44,262 nucleotides of DNA from Halobacteriales archaeon QS_9_68_42 (GCA_003022905.1 PXSE01000106.1:1-44262), one strand, 5' to 3'. Counted from the stretch's first letter, positions 7,177 to 16,104 are shown. Numbers and translations are program-made. The notes: generated from the letters alone by a model not told the origin.

Positions 7177-7959
7177 TCAGGTCAGTTCGACCCCGATCTG
7201 GACCTTCGAGACGGCGAGTTTGTCGGCGTTGAAAGAATCGCACTCTATGACCGCATCGGACCCACCAACCGACGTGTTGCCACAATTCCCGGCCCAAGAA
7301 GAGTTAGCAGCCGCTATCTGTTCCTCGTAGTACTCCTCCCAGACCCCCGCGCGGTCCTCGTGGGTCTGCATCTTGATTACGATGTCTTCTGGACTCGACC
7401 CGTTGTTGACGAGCACATCGCTGCTCGTTCGCTCGGCCCGGACCAGCACCGTCGTCGAGGTGCCGCCGATGCTCTGGCCGCCTCCTTTCAGCTCAATGTA
7501 CCTGATGACGACGGTACCGTTGTCGAACAGGAAGTCCGGCTCCTCGAGCATGACCGCGTTGCCGTTATCGACGCGGATGACGGCGCCGTTCTCGTACACG
7601 ATGCTCGTGTCGGTCCCCGGGTTGTACCGTATCGTGGAGGAGGAGGAATTGGCGTCGGCCGGGTCCACCCCGTCGGCGCTGATGTTCACTTCCCGCTCGG
7701 TGCTGGTCGAGAGCTGGGCCTCCGCGAGCTTCATCTCCGTGGCCCGATTGGGGGCCTCGCCCCGTGCCATCTGCTGGAAGTTGTTCGCCAGTACGTCGAA
7801 GGCCCGCTCGGCGTTCGTGATGCGCTCGGCGTCGCGGGTGTTGTCCAGCCCCGAGATGCCGCTCGCGTACACCAGCGTGATGGTCCCGAGCACCAGCGAG
7901 AACACCAGGATGAACCCGACCACCTCGCTGACGCCGCGGGTATCGGTCGGGTCAGCCAT
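7177..7959 (-). CDS. Pilin-like secreted protein, last gene of the pilus operon
   Basis: 260 residues. The N-terminus MADPTDTRGVSEVVGFILVF is an archaeal class III (type IV pilin-like) start: a short charged leader, then one hydrophobic helix (about 10-33) that would pack in a filament core or stay in the membrane. The extracellular part is beta-rich with N-glycosylation sequons (NIS, NSS, NGT, NTS) and a Cys pair (GNCGNTS, IECDS). Its start overlaps the stop of the preceding gene by 8 bp, so translation is probably coupled. I recall this position being called DUF7289; not verified. Likely a minor pilin or assembly component. Confidence 0.8.
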   Translation of the reverse strand: MADPTDTRGVSEVVGFILVFSLVLGTITLVYASGISGLDNTRDAERITNAERAFDVLANNFQQMARGEAPNRATEMKLAEAQLSTSTEREVNISADGVDPADANSSSSTIRYNPGTDTSIVYENGAVIRVDNGNAVMLEEPDFLFDNGTVVIRYIELKGGGQSIGGTSTTVLVRAERTSSDVLVNNGSSPEDIVIKMQTHEDRAGVWEEYYEEQIAAANSSWAGNCGNTSVGGSDAVIECDSFNADKLAVSKVQIGVELT

Positions 7960-8416
7960 TGGTCACCTCCAGCGCACTGCCGTTGTAGCTGATCTCGATT
8001 TCGCCGCCCCCCACCGCGGAGTCGGCCACGTTTGTTTCGTTGGCGACGCCGACCTCGACAGTCACGTTCGGCCGGGCCGTTGTCAGCCGCAGGTACGCAT
8101 CGGTCGGACCGTTGCCGTCGCTCCGGACGAACACCGTGTACTGGGAGCCGACGACGCTGTCCGGCAAGTCCCGCTTGATGACGACGTTGGTGGCGCCATC
8201 GGTCCGGTGGAGCCGGTCCGCCGCGGCGATGTCCGCCGACACCTGCTGGCCGACGACCTGGAGTGTGTTCTCGGTCGTCCGCTCGCGCTGGGTGTCGACG
8301 AACCCGGTGGCGGCTATCAGGAGCCCCGACATCAAGAGCGTCGAGATGCCGAGTGTCAGTACGTAGCCGAACACCGGCGAGATGGCGCGTTCTCCGGTCA
8401 CGCGACCACGCTCCAT
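7952..8416 (-). CDS. Pilin-like protein
   Basis: 154 residues. A short basic leader (MERGRVTGERA) precedes a hydrophobic helix 'ISPVFGYVLTLGISTLLMSG' and a beta-rich exterior domain with several sequons (NVT, NET, NGS). The ISP/VSP start after a charged leader is characteristic of haloarchaeal pilin-like proteins. It overlaps the downstream pilin-like gene by 8 bp. The upstream gap of 91 bp to the previous gene is spanned by a 37-codon frame (see findings). I recall the family as DUF7266; unverified. Confidence 0.8.
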   Translation of the reverse strand: MERGRVTGERAISPVFGYVLTLGISTLLMSGLLIAATGFVDTQRERTTENTLQVVGQQVSADIAAADRLHRTDGATNVVIKRDLPDSVVGSQYTVFVRSDGNGPTDAYLRLTTARPNVTVEVGVANETNVADSAVGGGEIEISYNGSALEVTNG

Positions 8417-8507
8417 CTCGCGCTGATGTCGTCGCCCGTCACGGCGGCGTTGGACCTGTCTACGAGCGGAGACGGTATCGGTACCATTTGTGCCCGGTCG
8501 CGGCGGC

Positions 8508-9086
8508 TCACACCCGCCACACCGTCACCTCCACGCGGACAACGTTGTAGACGCTGTTGCCAGAGGCGTCCTCCGGCACGGCATCGCCGAAGTTGTCGGC
8601 GCTGGTCACATTCGCCTGGTTGCTGGGTGGTAAGTTGTCGTCGTCGTAGATGGTCACTGTCCGGCTGGCCGAGACGGCGTTGTCGCTTGGTGCCCCCCGG
8701 TAGACCATCCGGGTGGGCTCCTTGCTCTCGTTGTAGTGTATCAGCACGTTCACCGCCAGCCCGCGGCCGGCGAAGGCCCGTTTGATGATGTTGCCGAACT
8801 CGTTCGGTGGGTCGCTGGTGTAGTATTCACGCTGTCCGGTGACGTTGTGGAACTCCCTCTCGCTGTCGTTCCAGTACAGCACCGCGTCCTTCAGGGCGCC
8901 GGCCTCCTGGGCCGCCGTCAGCACGCCCGAGGCCGAGGCCCGCTGCTGGTTCTCGATGTGCTGGTTGGAGGTGCTGGCCGACAGCGGCGTTACCGCCGTC
9001 ACCTGCAGGGCGAACACCAGACTCGACACCAGAAGCACCGACGCGATGACCGCCTCCAGCGTGTAAGCCTGTCCCCGCATCACCAC
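8508..9086 (-). CDS. Pilin-like protein
   Basis: 192 residues. After MVMRGQAY comes the hydrophobic helix 'TLEAVIASVLLVSSLVFALQ', the Gln/Thr-Leu-Glu form of a type IV pilin N-terminus with the near-universal Glu. The exterior domain is acidic with sequons (NVT, NDS, NES). Starts at 9086 or 9080 are possible; the first overlaps the preceding stop by 7 bp, the second by a TGATG-type junction. It is the third of four small secreted proteins after the ATPase and platform genes; a minor pilin role is inferred. Remembered as DUF7288, unverified. Confidence 0.8.
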   Translation of the reverse strand: MVMRGQAYTLEAVIASVLLVSSLVFALQVTAVTPLSASTSNQHIENQQRASASGVLTAAQEAGALKDAVLYWNDSEREFHNVTGQREYYTSDPPNEFGNIIKRAFAGRGLAVNVLIHYNESKEPTRMVYRGAPSDNAVSASRTVTIYDDDNLPPSNQANVTSADNFGDAVPEDASGNSVYNVVRVEVTVWRV

Positions 9087-9655
9087 ACCTCCACCCGTAG
9101 CGTGACGTCACACGACTCCGTGTCGAACGTACAGCCCGGAATCGTGACGATTCGGCGGGCGACGACCACGGAGTCGTCGGCATCGGCCGTCTCGCCGACG
9201 ACGAACTTGTTGGGGCAAGAGCTGGCCCTTTCTGTGTGGTTCACGTCGCCGTTGCTGTCGATGCAGACCGTCCGGAACCGGTCATCGCCGCTCGCGTCCG
9301 GGTCGACCTGTTCGATGGTGACGTTGACCTGCAGGCGGTCGGTATTGACACCGACGTACCCGCCGAGGTTGCTCCCGCTGTAGCCACAGGATGGGGGGAT
9401 CGAATTGTTCGACTCGTCGAAGAACGGCCTTGCACAGTCATCGTCGACCACGAACGGCTCTGCGGGGTCGCCGAGCGCCCCCTCCGCGAGATGGCTGGCG
9501 ACCCGGTCCGCGGTGGCGCTTTTGTCCTGGTCGTCATCGATAAACGGCGCCGTCAGCGACGGGATGAACGTGAAAACGAACGTCACCGCGAGCAGGAAGA
9601 TGCCCATTGCGATGGCGAAGTCGAGCGGCGTCTGTGCGCGGTCCTGTCCGGTCAT
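9080..9655 (-). CDS. Pilin-like protein with cysteine pairs
   Basis: 191 residues. MTGQDRAQTPLDFAIAMGIFLLAVTFVFTF is a pilin-like N-terminus (charged leader, then about 20 hydrophobic residues). The exterior domain contains six cysteines (DDCAR, PSCGY, VCIDS, SSCPN, PGCTF, ESCDV), unusually many for haloarchaea and suggestive of three disulfides. Sequons NNS, NVT and NHT are present. It begins 2 bp after the stop of the platform gene, so it is in the same operon. Function as a surface filament component is inferred from context. Remembered as DUF7287, unverified. Confidence 0.8.
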   Translation of the reverse strand: MTGQDRAQTPLDFAIAMGIFLLAVTFVFTFIPSLTAPFIDDDQDKSATADRVASHLAEGALGDPAEPFVVDDDCARPFFDESNNSIPPSCGYSGSNLGGYVGVNTDRLQVNVTIEQVDPDASGDDRFRTVCIDSNGDVNHTERASSCPNKFVVGETADADDSVVVARRIVTIPGCTFDTESCDVTLRVEVW

Positions 9656-9657
9656 AA

Positions 9658-11658
9658 TCAGATCATACTGAACACCACGAGCGCGAGTGTCGGCAGAATG
9701 ACGATGAACTTCAGCCCCGCCATCAGGCTCACGTCCCGGATGTACCCGGCGATGGTCCCCGAGATGATGCCCTGCAGGGTGACGGCGTGGAAGAACAGCA
9801 TCGTCAGCATGTCGATGTCGAGGCCGCCGCCGAACTGCCCGCTGTCGGAGGCCTGCTCGGTCAGCCCGGCCATCGTCTCGAGGAACTCCACCTTCAGCAG
9901 TGCCATTACGCCCAGAAGTGTCACGTAGGTCATGATGATGATAACCATCTGCATCCGGGTGCGGGACTTGCGGTCCCGCTCAATGTCGTCTTGGTTCTCG
10001 GAGGCCTGTGCGGCCGTCGACAGCACCTCGGTGATCTGACTGGAGGCCTCCTGTGCCTTGGTGATGAGCTTCACCGTCCGCGCCAGCCGCGGGATGTGGT
10101 ACTCGTTGTTGAACTCCCGCAGCGCCGTCTTGAGGCTCGTCCCGTAGTTGACCTTCGCGTACATCGTCCGGAACTCCTCGGCGAGCCGTCCCGACGACGT
10201 TTCGGCAACGACGTTCAGCGACTCCAACAGCGTCATTCCGGTGTCGTTGGTGCTGGAGAGCTTCCTGAGATTGTCCGAGAGCTTGTTCGTGATGGAGTTC
10301 CGCGAGCGGACGTTCCACTCGTGGAACACCGTCAGCGGCACGAGGTTGATGTACAGCGGCAGGTACAGCAAGAAGAAGGTCCCGAGCACCGGGTCCGAGA
10401 CCATCCCGTCCATCGAGGTCGGGGCGAAGCCAGCTATCACCGAGAACGCGAGCAACACCAGCGAGATAGGCGCGGTGATGGCCAGCACCGCCATCGGGTA
10501 GTCCCGGAAGAACAGGTGCGGCGCCTTCAGGACGCTCACCGTCTTGTGGACGCCCTCACGGGACTTCACCCGGTCGAACACCGCGTGGTCGCCGGCGTAG
10601 TCGTCGGCCAGCCCCAGGTCGAACATCGCGTCGGATTCCCCGATGACCTCGCCGTCCTCGCCCCGGAGGTAGCCGTCGCCCACCTCGTCCTGGACGACCG
10701 TCGAGACGAGAACGAGAAAGCCCACCCCGATGAGCGGAATCAGCCCGTACACCGTTCCGTACAACAGTGTGTCCTGGGCCTCTCCGAGCATCGACATGAT
10801 GACGAGAATGATGATGAGAAGCAGGGGGAAAAGCGACAGCGTCATGTACATCTCACCAAACAGCTCTAGGGTCTCCAAGACGAGTTTCTGCTCCTGTTTC
10901 GAGGTTCGCATGTGCTTTTCCTTCTGGTCCTCGAGGAACTTCTCCATGTCACCCCCGGAGTTGATTATCGACAGCATGTCAGTCAGGAACTGGCTCAGCT
11001 CGCCGGAGGGCGTCTGGACGGCCTGGTTCCGGATGGCCGTCCGGTAGTCGGTGTCGAAGTACTCCGTCTCGAGAACGATTGACTGAAACTCTTTTGCTAC
11101 TTCGCCGTAAGTATCGTCGGCCTTCGCCATCGCCTGCAGTATCTCCAGCTGATTGAGGCCGCCGACCGACAGCGCGTACATGAACGAGACGGAGTCCGAA
11201 AGCAGGACGTTTATCTCGCGCTTCCGGGCGCTCGCGTCGAGGTACGGCTTTCCGATCATGCCGCCGAAGCCGGCGCCGAAGCCGATGGAGCCGAACAGCA
11301 GCCCCGAGAACACCACGATGAACGGTATCTTGAGGCTGTTGACGACGCCCAGGTACTGCTCCGGTAGCGGCAGCCCGAGGAACGTCGGCGGCCCTGTGAC
11401 GACGAATGTGATGACGGCCCACCCGAGGAGCGTCCCGACGAGCCACAGCGCCGCCCCGACGATGACGCCGACCGCCAGCGCCCGCGAGAGGTATATTTCG
11501 ACCGTCTGCGGGATGCGCGCCTCGGCCAGTTTCGACTCCACGTTGGCGACGAAGTCGCTGTCCTCGTCGAAGAGGCGAACGTACAGGGGATAGAAGACGT
11601 CAGCAAGCAGGTTTCGCCCGGAGCCGGTGTCCGCGGTGCTCGCCGACCCCAGGCTCAT
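9658..11658 (-). CDS. pilC: Type IV pilus / T2SS F-type membrane platform protein
   Basis: 666 residues with two tandem T2SSF/GspF-like domains, each a helical cytoplasmic bundle between membrane segments. Domain one is about 150-330 (FMYALSVGGLNQLEILQAMA, then several TM helices ending 'LLIIILVIMSMLG'). Domain two is about 465-660 (LSSTNDTGMTLLESLNVVAE, then TM helices). This is the archaeal TadC/FlaJ-type platform that docks the assembly ATPase. Its ATG overlaps the ATPase stop by 4 bp (ATGA). Length and order match complete haloarchaeal PilC proteins, with no sign of internal loss. Confidence 0.92.
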   Translation of the reverse strand: MSLGSASTADTGSGRNLLADVFYPLYVRLFDEDSDFVANVESKLAEARIPQTVEIYLSRALAVGVIVGAALWLVGTLLGWAVITFVVTGPPTFLGLPLPEQYLGVVNSLKIPFIVVFSGLLFGSIGFGAGFGGMIGKPYLDASARKREINVLLSDSVSFMYALSVGGLNQLEILQAMAKADDTYGEVAKEFQSIVLETEYFDTDYRTAIRNQAVQTPSGELSQFLTDMLSIINSGGDMEKFLEDQKEKHMRTSKQEQKLVLETLELFGEMYMTLSLFPLLLIIILVIMSMLGEAQDTLLYGTVYGLIPLIGVGFLVLVSTVVQDEVGDGYLRGEDGEVIGESDAMFDLGLADDYAGDHAVFDRVKSREGVHKTVSVLKAPHLFFRDYPMAVLAITAPISLVLLAFSVIAGFAPTSMDGMVSDPVLGTFFLLYLPLYINLVPLTVFHEWNVRSRNSITNKLSDNLRKLSSTNDTGMTLLESLNVVAETSSGRLAEEFRTMYAKVNYGTSLKTALREFNNEYHIPRLARTVKLITKAQEASSQITEVLSTAAQASENQDDIERDRKSRTRMQMVIIIMTYVTLLGVMALLKVEFLETMAGLTEQASDSGQFGGGLDIDMLTMLFFHAVTLQGIISGTIAGYIRDVSLMAGLKFIVILPTLALVVFSMI

Positions 11659-14075
11659 GTCTCCTCACCGTCGAACCCGAACTCGTCGCTCGCCTCATCG
11701 CTGTCGGACCGCTGGCCCGACGAGGCTCGGCTCGCCTCGCCGCCGTCGGTCGTCGCCTCCCCCTCCTCGGGGCCGCCGCCGGCCTCGAAGGAGAAGCCGC
11801 TGTAATCGAAGTCCTCTTTCTCGTCGGTGTCTTCGGGCTCGTCGGTGTCGTCCGGCTCGATGTCGTCGGCCTCGTCTATCTCGAGGGCGTCGGTGATGTC
11901 CTTCTCGACCGGCTCCTCGCGGTACTCCTCGAGCATTTCCTCGGCGTCTTCGAGTATCCGGCCCGTCTCTTCGAGCATCTCCTCGCTGGCCGAGGGGCGC
12001 GGCACCATCGCCTCCTTCTCGGGGTCGATGTCGATTTTGACCGACTCCATCTCCCGCAGGTCCTCCAGCGAGCGCTCCAGTCCGTCGGTGGCGATGAGCC
12101 CCAGGATGGACTCGGGGTCGTTGATGAACGCCTGCAGCGTCGCCGCCACCTGGGTGTAGGTGTTGAGACCCTTCTCGATGAGGTACGCCAGCACTATCTG
12201 CCGGCTCAGCATCTCCCGCTCCAGCCGCTCACGGGTCCACCCGCGGTCGAACTGTATCTCGTCGAGCGTGTTCGACTCGCCCATCTTCAGGAACTCGTCG
12301 GTCTCGGCCTGCCACTGGTAGACGTCCTGAACGTTGATCTCGTCGTTCTCGGGGTCGTAGTGGTTGATCTCGGTCAGCGACTTGTTCCGACGGACCTTGT
12401 TGCCCTGCACGCGGGTCTGGGTCTGGATGGACACGAGGTCCAGCGCCGTAAACATCGTCTTCGAGACGTTGATCGGGTCGGTGGTGAACCGTTTGATGAC
12501 CTCGCCGACGGAGTCGGCGTGGAACGTCGTCAGGGTGGTGTGGCCCGTCGACATGACCTGGAACAGCGTCCGGCCCTCCTCGCCACGAATCTCACCCATG
12601 ACGATGTACTCGGGCCGCTGTCGCAGTGCCGCTTCGAGGAGGTCGAACTCGTCGACGTCGCCCTTGTCGCCCTCGCTGAAGGAGGGTCGAGTGACGCTCG
12701 CGATCCAGTTGCGCTGGGGCAACTCGACCTCCCGGGTGTCCTCGATGGAGACGATTTTCGCCTTCGAGGGGATGAAAAGCGAGACGGCGTTCAGACTCGT
12801 CGTCTTCCCGGACGCCGTACCGCCGGCGAAGATGAGCGACTTGTGGTTCTCGATGCACAACCAGAGGAACGCCATCTCCTCGAGCGAGAACGTGTTCCAG
12901 TTGACGAGGTCGACCGGCGTGAACGGGACGTCCTTAAACTGCCGGATGGTGTAGTTGGTGCCGTGGTCCGACACCTCCCGTCCGAGGGTCAGCTGGGACC
13001 GCGACCCGTCGGGCAGCGTCGCGTCGACCTGGGGGTTCCGCTTGGAGATGCCCTTCCCGGACCGCTGTGAGAGCTTCACCACGAAGCCGTCCAGTTCCTC
13101 CTCGCCGTGGTAGACGTTCGAGATGATCTGCTCGTAGTCGGAGTGGTAGACGAACACGGGCGAGTTGTAGCCGTCACAGGAAATGTCCTCGATGTTGATG
13201 TCGTGTTTGATGCCGTCGATGCGCTCGAAGCCGATGAAGTCCCGCTTCAGCAGGTACAGCAGTTTCTCTATCTGGTACTCGGTGAGCGTGTCGGGGTCTT
13301 CCTCGAGCACCTCCGGCTCCGGGCGGATCTCGGCGCCCTGTAGCCGTCCGGCACCGTCCGAGCGGCCGCTGTCCTCAGAGCCGACGACGCTCTTGAGTCC
13401 GTCGAGAACGCCGCCGTCGTCGGGACGTGCGCCGTCGTCATACAGGTCGTACCGCTCCAGCAGTTCGTGGGTCTCCCGCTCGATGACGCCCGCCCGGGCG
13501 TCCTCGCTGCCCTGGACGACCACCTGGTCGCTGGAGTACTTGATCGCGGTCTTCAGTTTCTTCCCGAGGAAGTCCTTGAGGTCCGCCTCGATTGGTGAGA
13601 GGTGCGGTTCGATGAGGTAGTACTTCTTCTCGTTCTCCTTCTCCGAGTGGAGGATAATAACGAAGGCGTAGGGCTCGTTCACCCAGTAGCGCTCGACCTC
13701 CCGGAAGTGACCCTTCTTCTCCTGGGGAACGGCCCGCTCGAGGTCGTACCGGTTGACGACCGTCGTCCCGCCGTCCTCGGCGGTGAAGAAGGCGTCCTCA
13801 TCCAGCTCCGGGTTGACGCGGACGGTTCGCTCGTCGACCGTGTCGGCCAGCCGTTCGGTCGTGACGCCGGCCCCGTCGAGCAGTTCACGGACGTTACCGC
13901 TGTCGAGTCCCTCCGCCGCGGCCGCCCTGAGCGAGTCGAGATCGAACTTCGCGTCCTCGACAGCTGCCCCACCGGCCGTCTCCGTGCTCGCATCGACCTC
14001 GGAGTCCGGCGTCGGCTTTCCCCCACCGGCCGCTTTGCCGTCCGAGTCATCGATAGCCATTGGTACGAAGTTCAT
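11655..14075 (-). CDS. pilB: Type IV pilus assembly ATPase (GspE/PilB, TadA-like)
   Basis: 806 residues. There are low-complexity acidic tails at both ends (the C-terminal ~120 residues are almost all Asp/Glu/Ser/Gly). An N-terminal domain (about 60-330) precedes the RecA-like secretion ATPase: Walker A 'GGTASGKTT' around residue 424, Asp box 'SIEDTREVELP', Walker B 'YIVMGEIRGEEG' near 493, and His box 'STGHTTLTTFHAD'. Hexamers of this protein power pilin insertion. ATG 14075 (MNFVPMAIDD) is 27-30 nt downstream of a TATA-like ATTAGATACT, favouring it over the internal ATG at 14060. It heads an operon running to 7177. Confidence 0.95.
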   Translation of the reverse strand: MNFVPMAIDDSDGKAAGGGKPTPDSEVDASTETAGGAAVEDAKFDLDSLRAAAAEGLDSGNVRELLDGAGVTTERLADTVDERTVRVNPELDEDAFFTAEDGGTTVVNRYDLERAVPQEKKGHFREVERYWVNEPYAFVIILHSEKENEKKYYLIEPHLSPIEADLKDFLGKKLKTAIKYSSDQVVVQGSEDARAGVIERETHELLERYDLYDDGARPDDGGVLDGLKSVVGSEDSGRSDGAGRLQGAEIRPEPEVLEEDPDTLTEYQIEKLLYLLKRDFIGFERIDGIKHDINIEDISCDGYNSPVFVYHSDYEQIISNVYHGEEELDGFVVKLSQRSGKGISKRNPQVDATLPDGSRSQLTLGREVSDHGTNYTIRQFKDVPFTPVDLVNWNTFSLEEMAFLWLCIENHKSLIFAGGTASGKTTSLNAVSLFIPSKAKIVSIEDTREVELPQRNWIASVTRPSFSEGDKGDVDEFDLLEAALRQRPEYIVMGEIRGEEGRTLFQVMSTGHTTLTTFHADSVGEVIKRFTTDPINVSKTMFTALDLVSIQTQTRVQGNKVRRNKSLTEINHYDPENDEINVQDVYQWQAETDEFLKMGESNTLDEIQFDRGWTRERLEREMLSRQIVLAYLIEKGLNTYTQVAATLQAFINDPESILGLIATDGLERSLEDLREMESVKIDIDPEKEAMVPRPSASEEMLEETGRILEDAEEMLEEYREEPVEKDITDALEIDEADDIEPDDTDEPEDTDEKEDFDYSGFSFEAGGGPEEGEATTDGGEASRASSGQRSDSDEASDEFGFDGEET

Positions 14076-14100
14076 TCCAACCGTGAAAAAAGGTTTAGTC

Positions 14101-14110
14101 AGTATCTAAT
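14101..14110 (-). promoter_or_regulatory. TATA-like element of the pilus operon
   Basis: On the minus strand ATTAGATACT lies 27-35 nt upstream of the pilB ATG (14075), followed by an AT-rich, T-run sequence. The spacing suits a leaderless haloarchaeal transcript starting at the ATG. It is the only recognisable promoter for 14075-7177, where genes overlap or are nearly contiguous. Confidence 0.45.
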
Positions 14111-14178
14111 CCTGAAACGGCCGCGAGAGAGGTCGGCTCCGGGGGATTAGCCGTTCTAAACAGCTCCCTGGAAAAAAT

Positions 14179-15274
14179 TCATGAGACGAATCGCTCCAGC
14201 CGGTTCATCGCCGTCTTCAGTTCGTCGAGTCCGGTCGCGTAGGAGGCCCGGAGGTGCCCCTCCGCGCCGGCGCCGAAGGCGGTCCCCGGGACCATCGCCA
14301 CCGACTCCGCCTCCAGCAGGTCCTCGGCGAACGCTTCGGCGTCCCCGCCCGGACACCATCTCCTCGAAGCGCGACAGCACGAAGTTCCGCCGGCGGTCGT
14401 ACTGGGCGCGCATCTCCCCGATCTCCGCCCGGCAGTTCTTCAGCGCCTCGATGGCCGCGTGCTGGGCGGTCGTCGGCGCCGACAGCATCGTGTACTGGTG
14501 CACCCGGTTCATTGCGGTGATAACCTCACTCGGCCCCATCGCGTAGCCCAACCGAAGGCCCGTCATCGCGTAGGCCTTCGAGAAGCCGTTGAACACAACT
14601 GTCCGCTCGCGCATGCCGTCGAACTCCGCGATGGAGACGTGCTCACCCTCGTAGGTGAGGTCGGCGTAGATCTCGTCCGAGAGAACGTCGACGTCGTGCT
14701 CGCGGCAGAACTCGGCGACCGCCGCGAGTTCCGACCGGTCCATCGTCGCGCCGGTCGGGTTGTTCGGGTAGCAGTACACCAGCAGGTCGGCCTCGTCGGC
14801 GCCGGCCTCGTCCAGCACCTCGGGCGTCAGTTTGAACTCGTCCTCGACCCGGGTGGGGACGTCCAGCACCTCGCCGCCGGCGAACGTGACGCCGGGGGTG
14901 TAGGAGACGTAACAGGGCTGGGCGACGGCGACGGTGTCGCCGGGGTCGACCAGTGCCCGGAAGGCGACGTCGATGGCCTCGCTGGCGCCGGCGGTGACGA
15001 GCACCTCCTCGTCGGGGTCGTACTCGAGGCTCCACCGCCGGGCATCCTTGGCGATGGCCGCCCGGAGTTCCCGCTTGCCGCGGTTGGCGGTGTAGGAGGT
15101 CTGCCCGCGTTCGAGGGCGGTGATGGCGGCCTCGCGGGCGGCCCACGGCGCCGAGAAGTCCGGCTCGCCGACGCCGAGCGAGATGACGTCGTCCATCTCC
15201 TCCGCGAGTTCGAAGAACCGCCGGATGCCGGAGGGTGGCACCGACGCGACCCGCTCGGAGGGGGTGAACGTCAT
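14179..15274 (-). pseudogene. PLP-dependent class I/II aminotransferase, interrupted by an internal deletion
   Basis: The N-terminal ~305 residues read as an intact aspartate-type aminotransferase: 'SLGVGEPDFSAPW', 'TSYTANRGKRELR', 'YPNNPTGATMDR', 'VLSDEIYADLTY', and the PLP-lysine context 'FNGFSKAYAMTGLRLGYAMG'. After 'LSRFEEM' (codon ending 14357) the natural sequence resumes in another frame at 14355 with 'CPGGDAEAFAEDLL' and runs to 'GHLRASYATGLDEL...RFVS' and TGA 14179-14181, including the substrate-carboxylate Arg in LRASYA. A block of roughly 15-20 residues (normally holding the GAFY motif) is missing and the frame is broken. The ATG overlaps the Lrp-family gene stop. A simple frame reading to 14156 gives a nonsense Arg-rich tail. 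Confidence 0.85.
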
Positions 15275-15759
15275 GGCGTGACCGACAGGCGGTCGTCGTC
15301 GCCGCCGTCGTCGAAGCGGTAGCCGCCCTGCTTGTAGGTCTCCATAATGTAGTGGGTGACCGTCTGGGTGATCTCCGGCAGCGGCGCCACCTTGTCGCTG
15401 ATGAACCGCGAGACCTCACGCATGGAATCGCCCTCGACCTCCAGGGCGAAGTCGTAGTCGCCGGAGACGAGCCGCAACCCCCGGACCTCCGGAAAGCCGG
15501 CCAGCCGTTCGGCGACGTCCCGGTAGCTGGTCTCCCGGTCCAGCGTGACGTTCAACTCGACGTGGGCCCGGATCCGCTCGTCGCCGACGGCGTCCCAGTC
15601 GACGATGGCGGTGTACCCCTGGATGACCCCCTCGGCCTCCAGTTCGGCGATGGTTTCCTCTACTTCCTCCGCGCTCAGGTCGGTCAGGCGAGCCAGGTCG
15701 GCCGTCGAGTGGCGGGCGTCCTCACACAGTAACTCAAGGAGTTCCTCGGCGTGGTCCAT
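15271..15759 (-). CDS. Lrp/AsnC-family transcription regulator
   Basis: 162 residues. The N-terminal winged helix (about 1-55, 'HSTADLARLTDLSAEEVEE' and 'LEAEGVIQGYTAIVDW') is followed by the RAM/ligand domain (about 65-145, 'AHVELNVTLDRE', 'VRGLRLVSGDYDFALEVEG'). Such proteins sense amino acids and control metabolism genes. It overlaps the aminotransferase by 4 bp (ATGA), so it probably regulates that gene and itself. The C-terminal extension (GGYRFDDGGDDD) is acidic. Normal length and no defects. Confidence 0.92.
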   Translation of the reverse strand: MDHAEELLELLCEDARHSTADLARLTDLSAEEVEETIAELEAEGVIQGYTAIVDWDAVGDERIRAHVELNVTLDRETSYRDVAERLAGFPEVRGLRLVSGDYDFALEVEGDSMREVSRFISDKVAPLPEITQTVTHYIMETYKQGGYRFDDGGDDDRLSVTP

Positions 15760-15847
15760 AGGATAACAGGACGGTAGCGAGGACTAAAGGGTTGGGAAGC
15801 CCCGTCAGTTCCTGCCACGCCGCATAGCATAACAGTCCTTCGTGTGG

Positions 15848-15905
15848 CCGGACATATTAGGTCATGGGTTGACGTATTATCTCTCGATACTATTATTATG
15901 TCCGG
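15848..15905. promoter_or_regulatory. Inverted repeat in the divergent promoter region
   Basis: CCGGACATA (15848-15856) and TATGTCCGG (15897-15905) are perfect 9-bp inverted arms 40 bp apart. They bracket AT-rich TATA candidates (GTATTATC, ACTATTATT) between the Lrp-family gene and the small HTH gene. The position suits an operator bound by a dimeric or looping regulator such as the adjacent Lrp-family protein; binding is inference. Confidence 0.45.
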
Positions 15906-15921
15906 TGTCGCAGGTGGTCGC

Positions 15922-16104
15922 ATGCAGCAGCACGCGTTGCAGACGGCGCTGACACTATACCGGGGAGGCACACTCGACCTCGAAACGGCAGCCAGACAGG
16001 CCGGCGTGTCCGCAGAGCGCCTCCAGCAGGCGGTCGACCGCGTCGGTGGTCCCACCGCCTCCCCCGACGTCGAGTCCGGGCGCGTCAGCGTCGGCGCCGA
16101 CTAA
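15922..16104 (+). CDS. Small helix-turn-helix protein
   Basis: 60 residues from ATG 15922 (MQQHALQTALTLYRGGTLDL). The body is a single HTH: 'LETAARQAGVSAERLQQAVD'. An upstream in-frame ATG at 15898 is possible. I prefer 15922 because the AT-rich ACTATTATT at about 15888-15897 then sits at TATA distance for a leaderless mRNA. It is similar in form to short haloarchaeal HTH proteins (remembered as DUF7317, unverified). It probably binds DNA; targets are unknown. It is divergent from the Lrp-family gene, with an inverted repeat between. Confidence 0.7.
   Translation: MQQHALQTALTLYRGGTLDLETAARQAGVSAERLQQAVDRVGGPTASPDVESGRVSVGAD

Noticed and set aside
7028..7330. Plus-strand frame before the pilin-like gene
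   Set aside because: No promoter, non-acidic composition, and its 3' half is antisense to the pilin-like gene.
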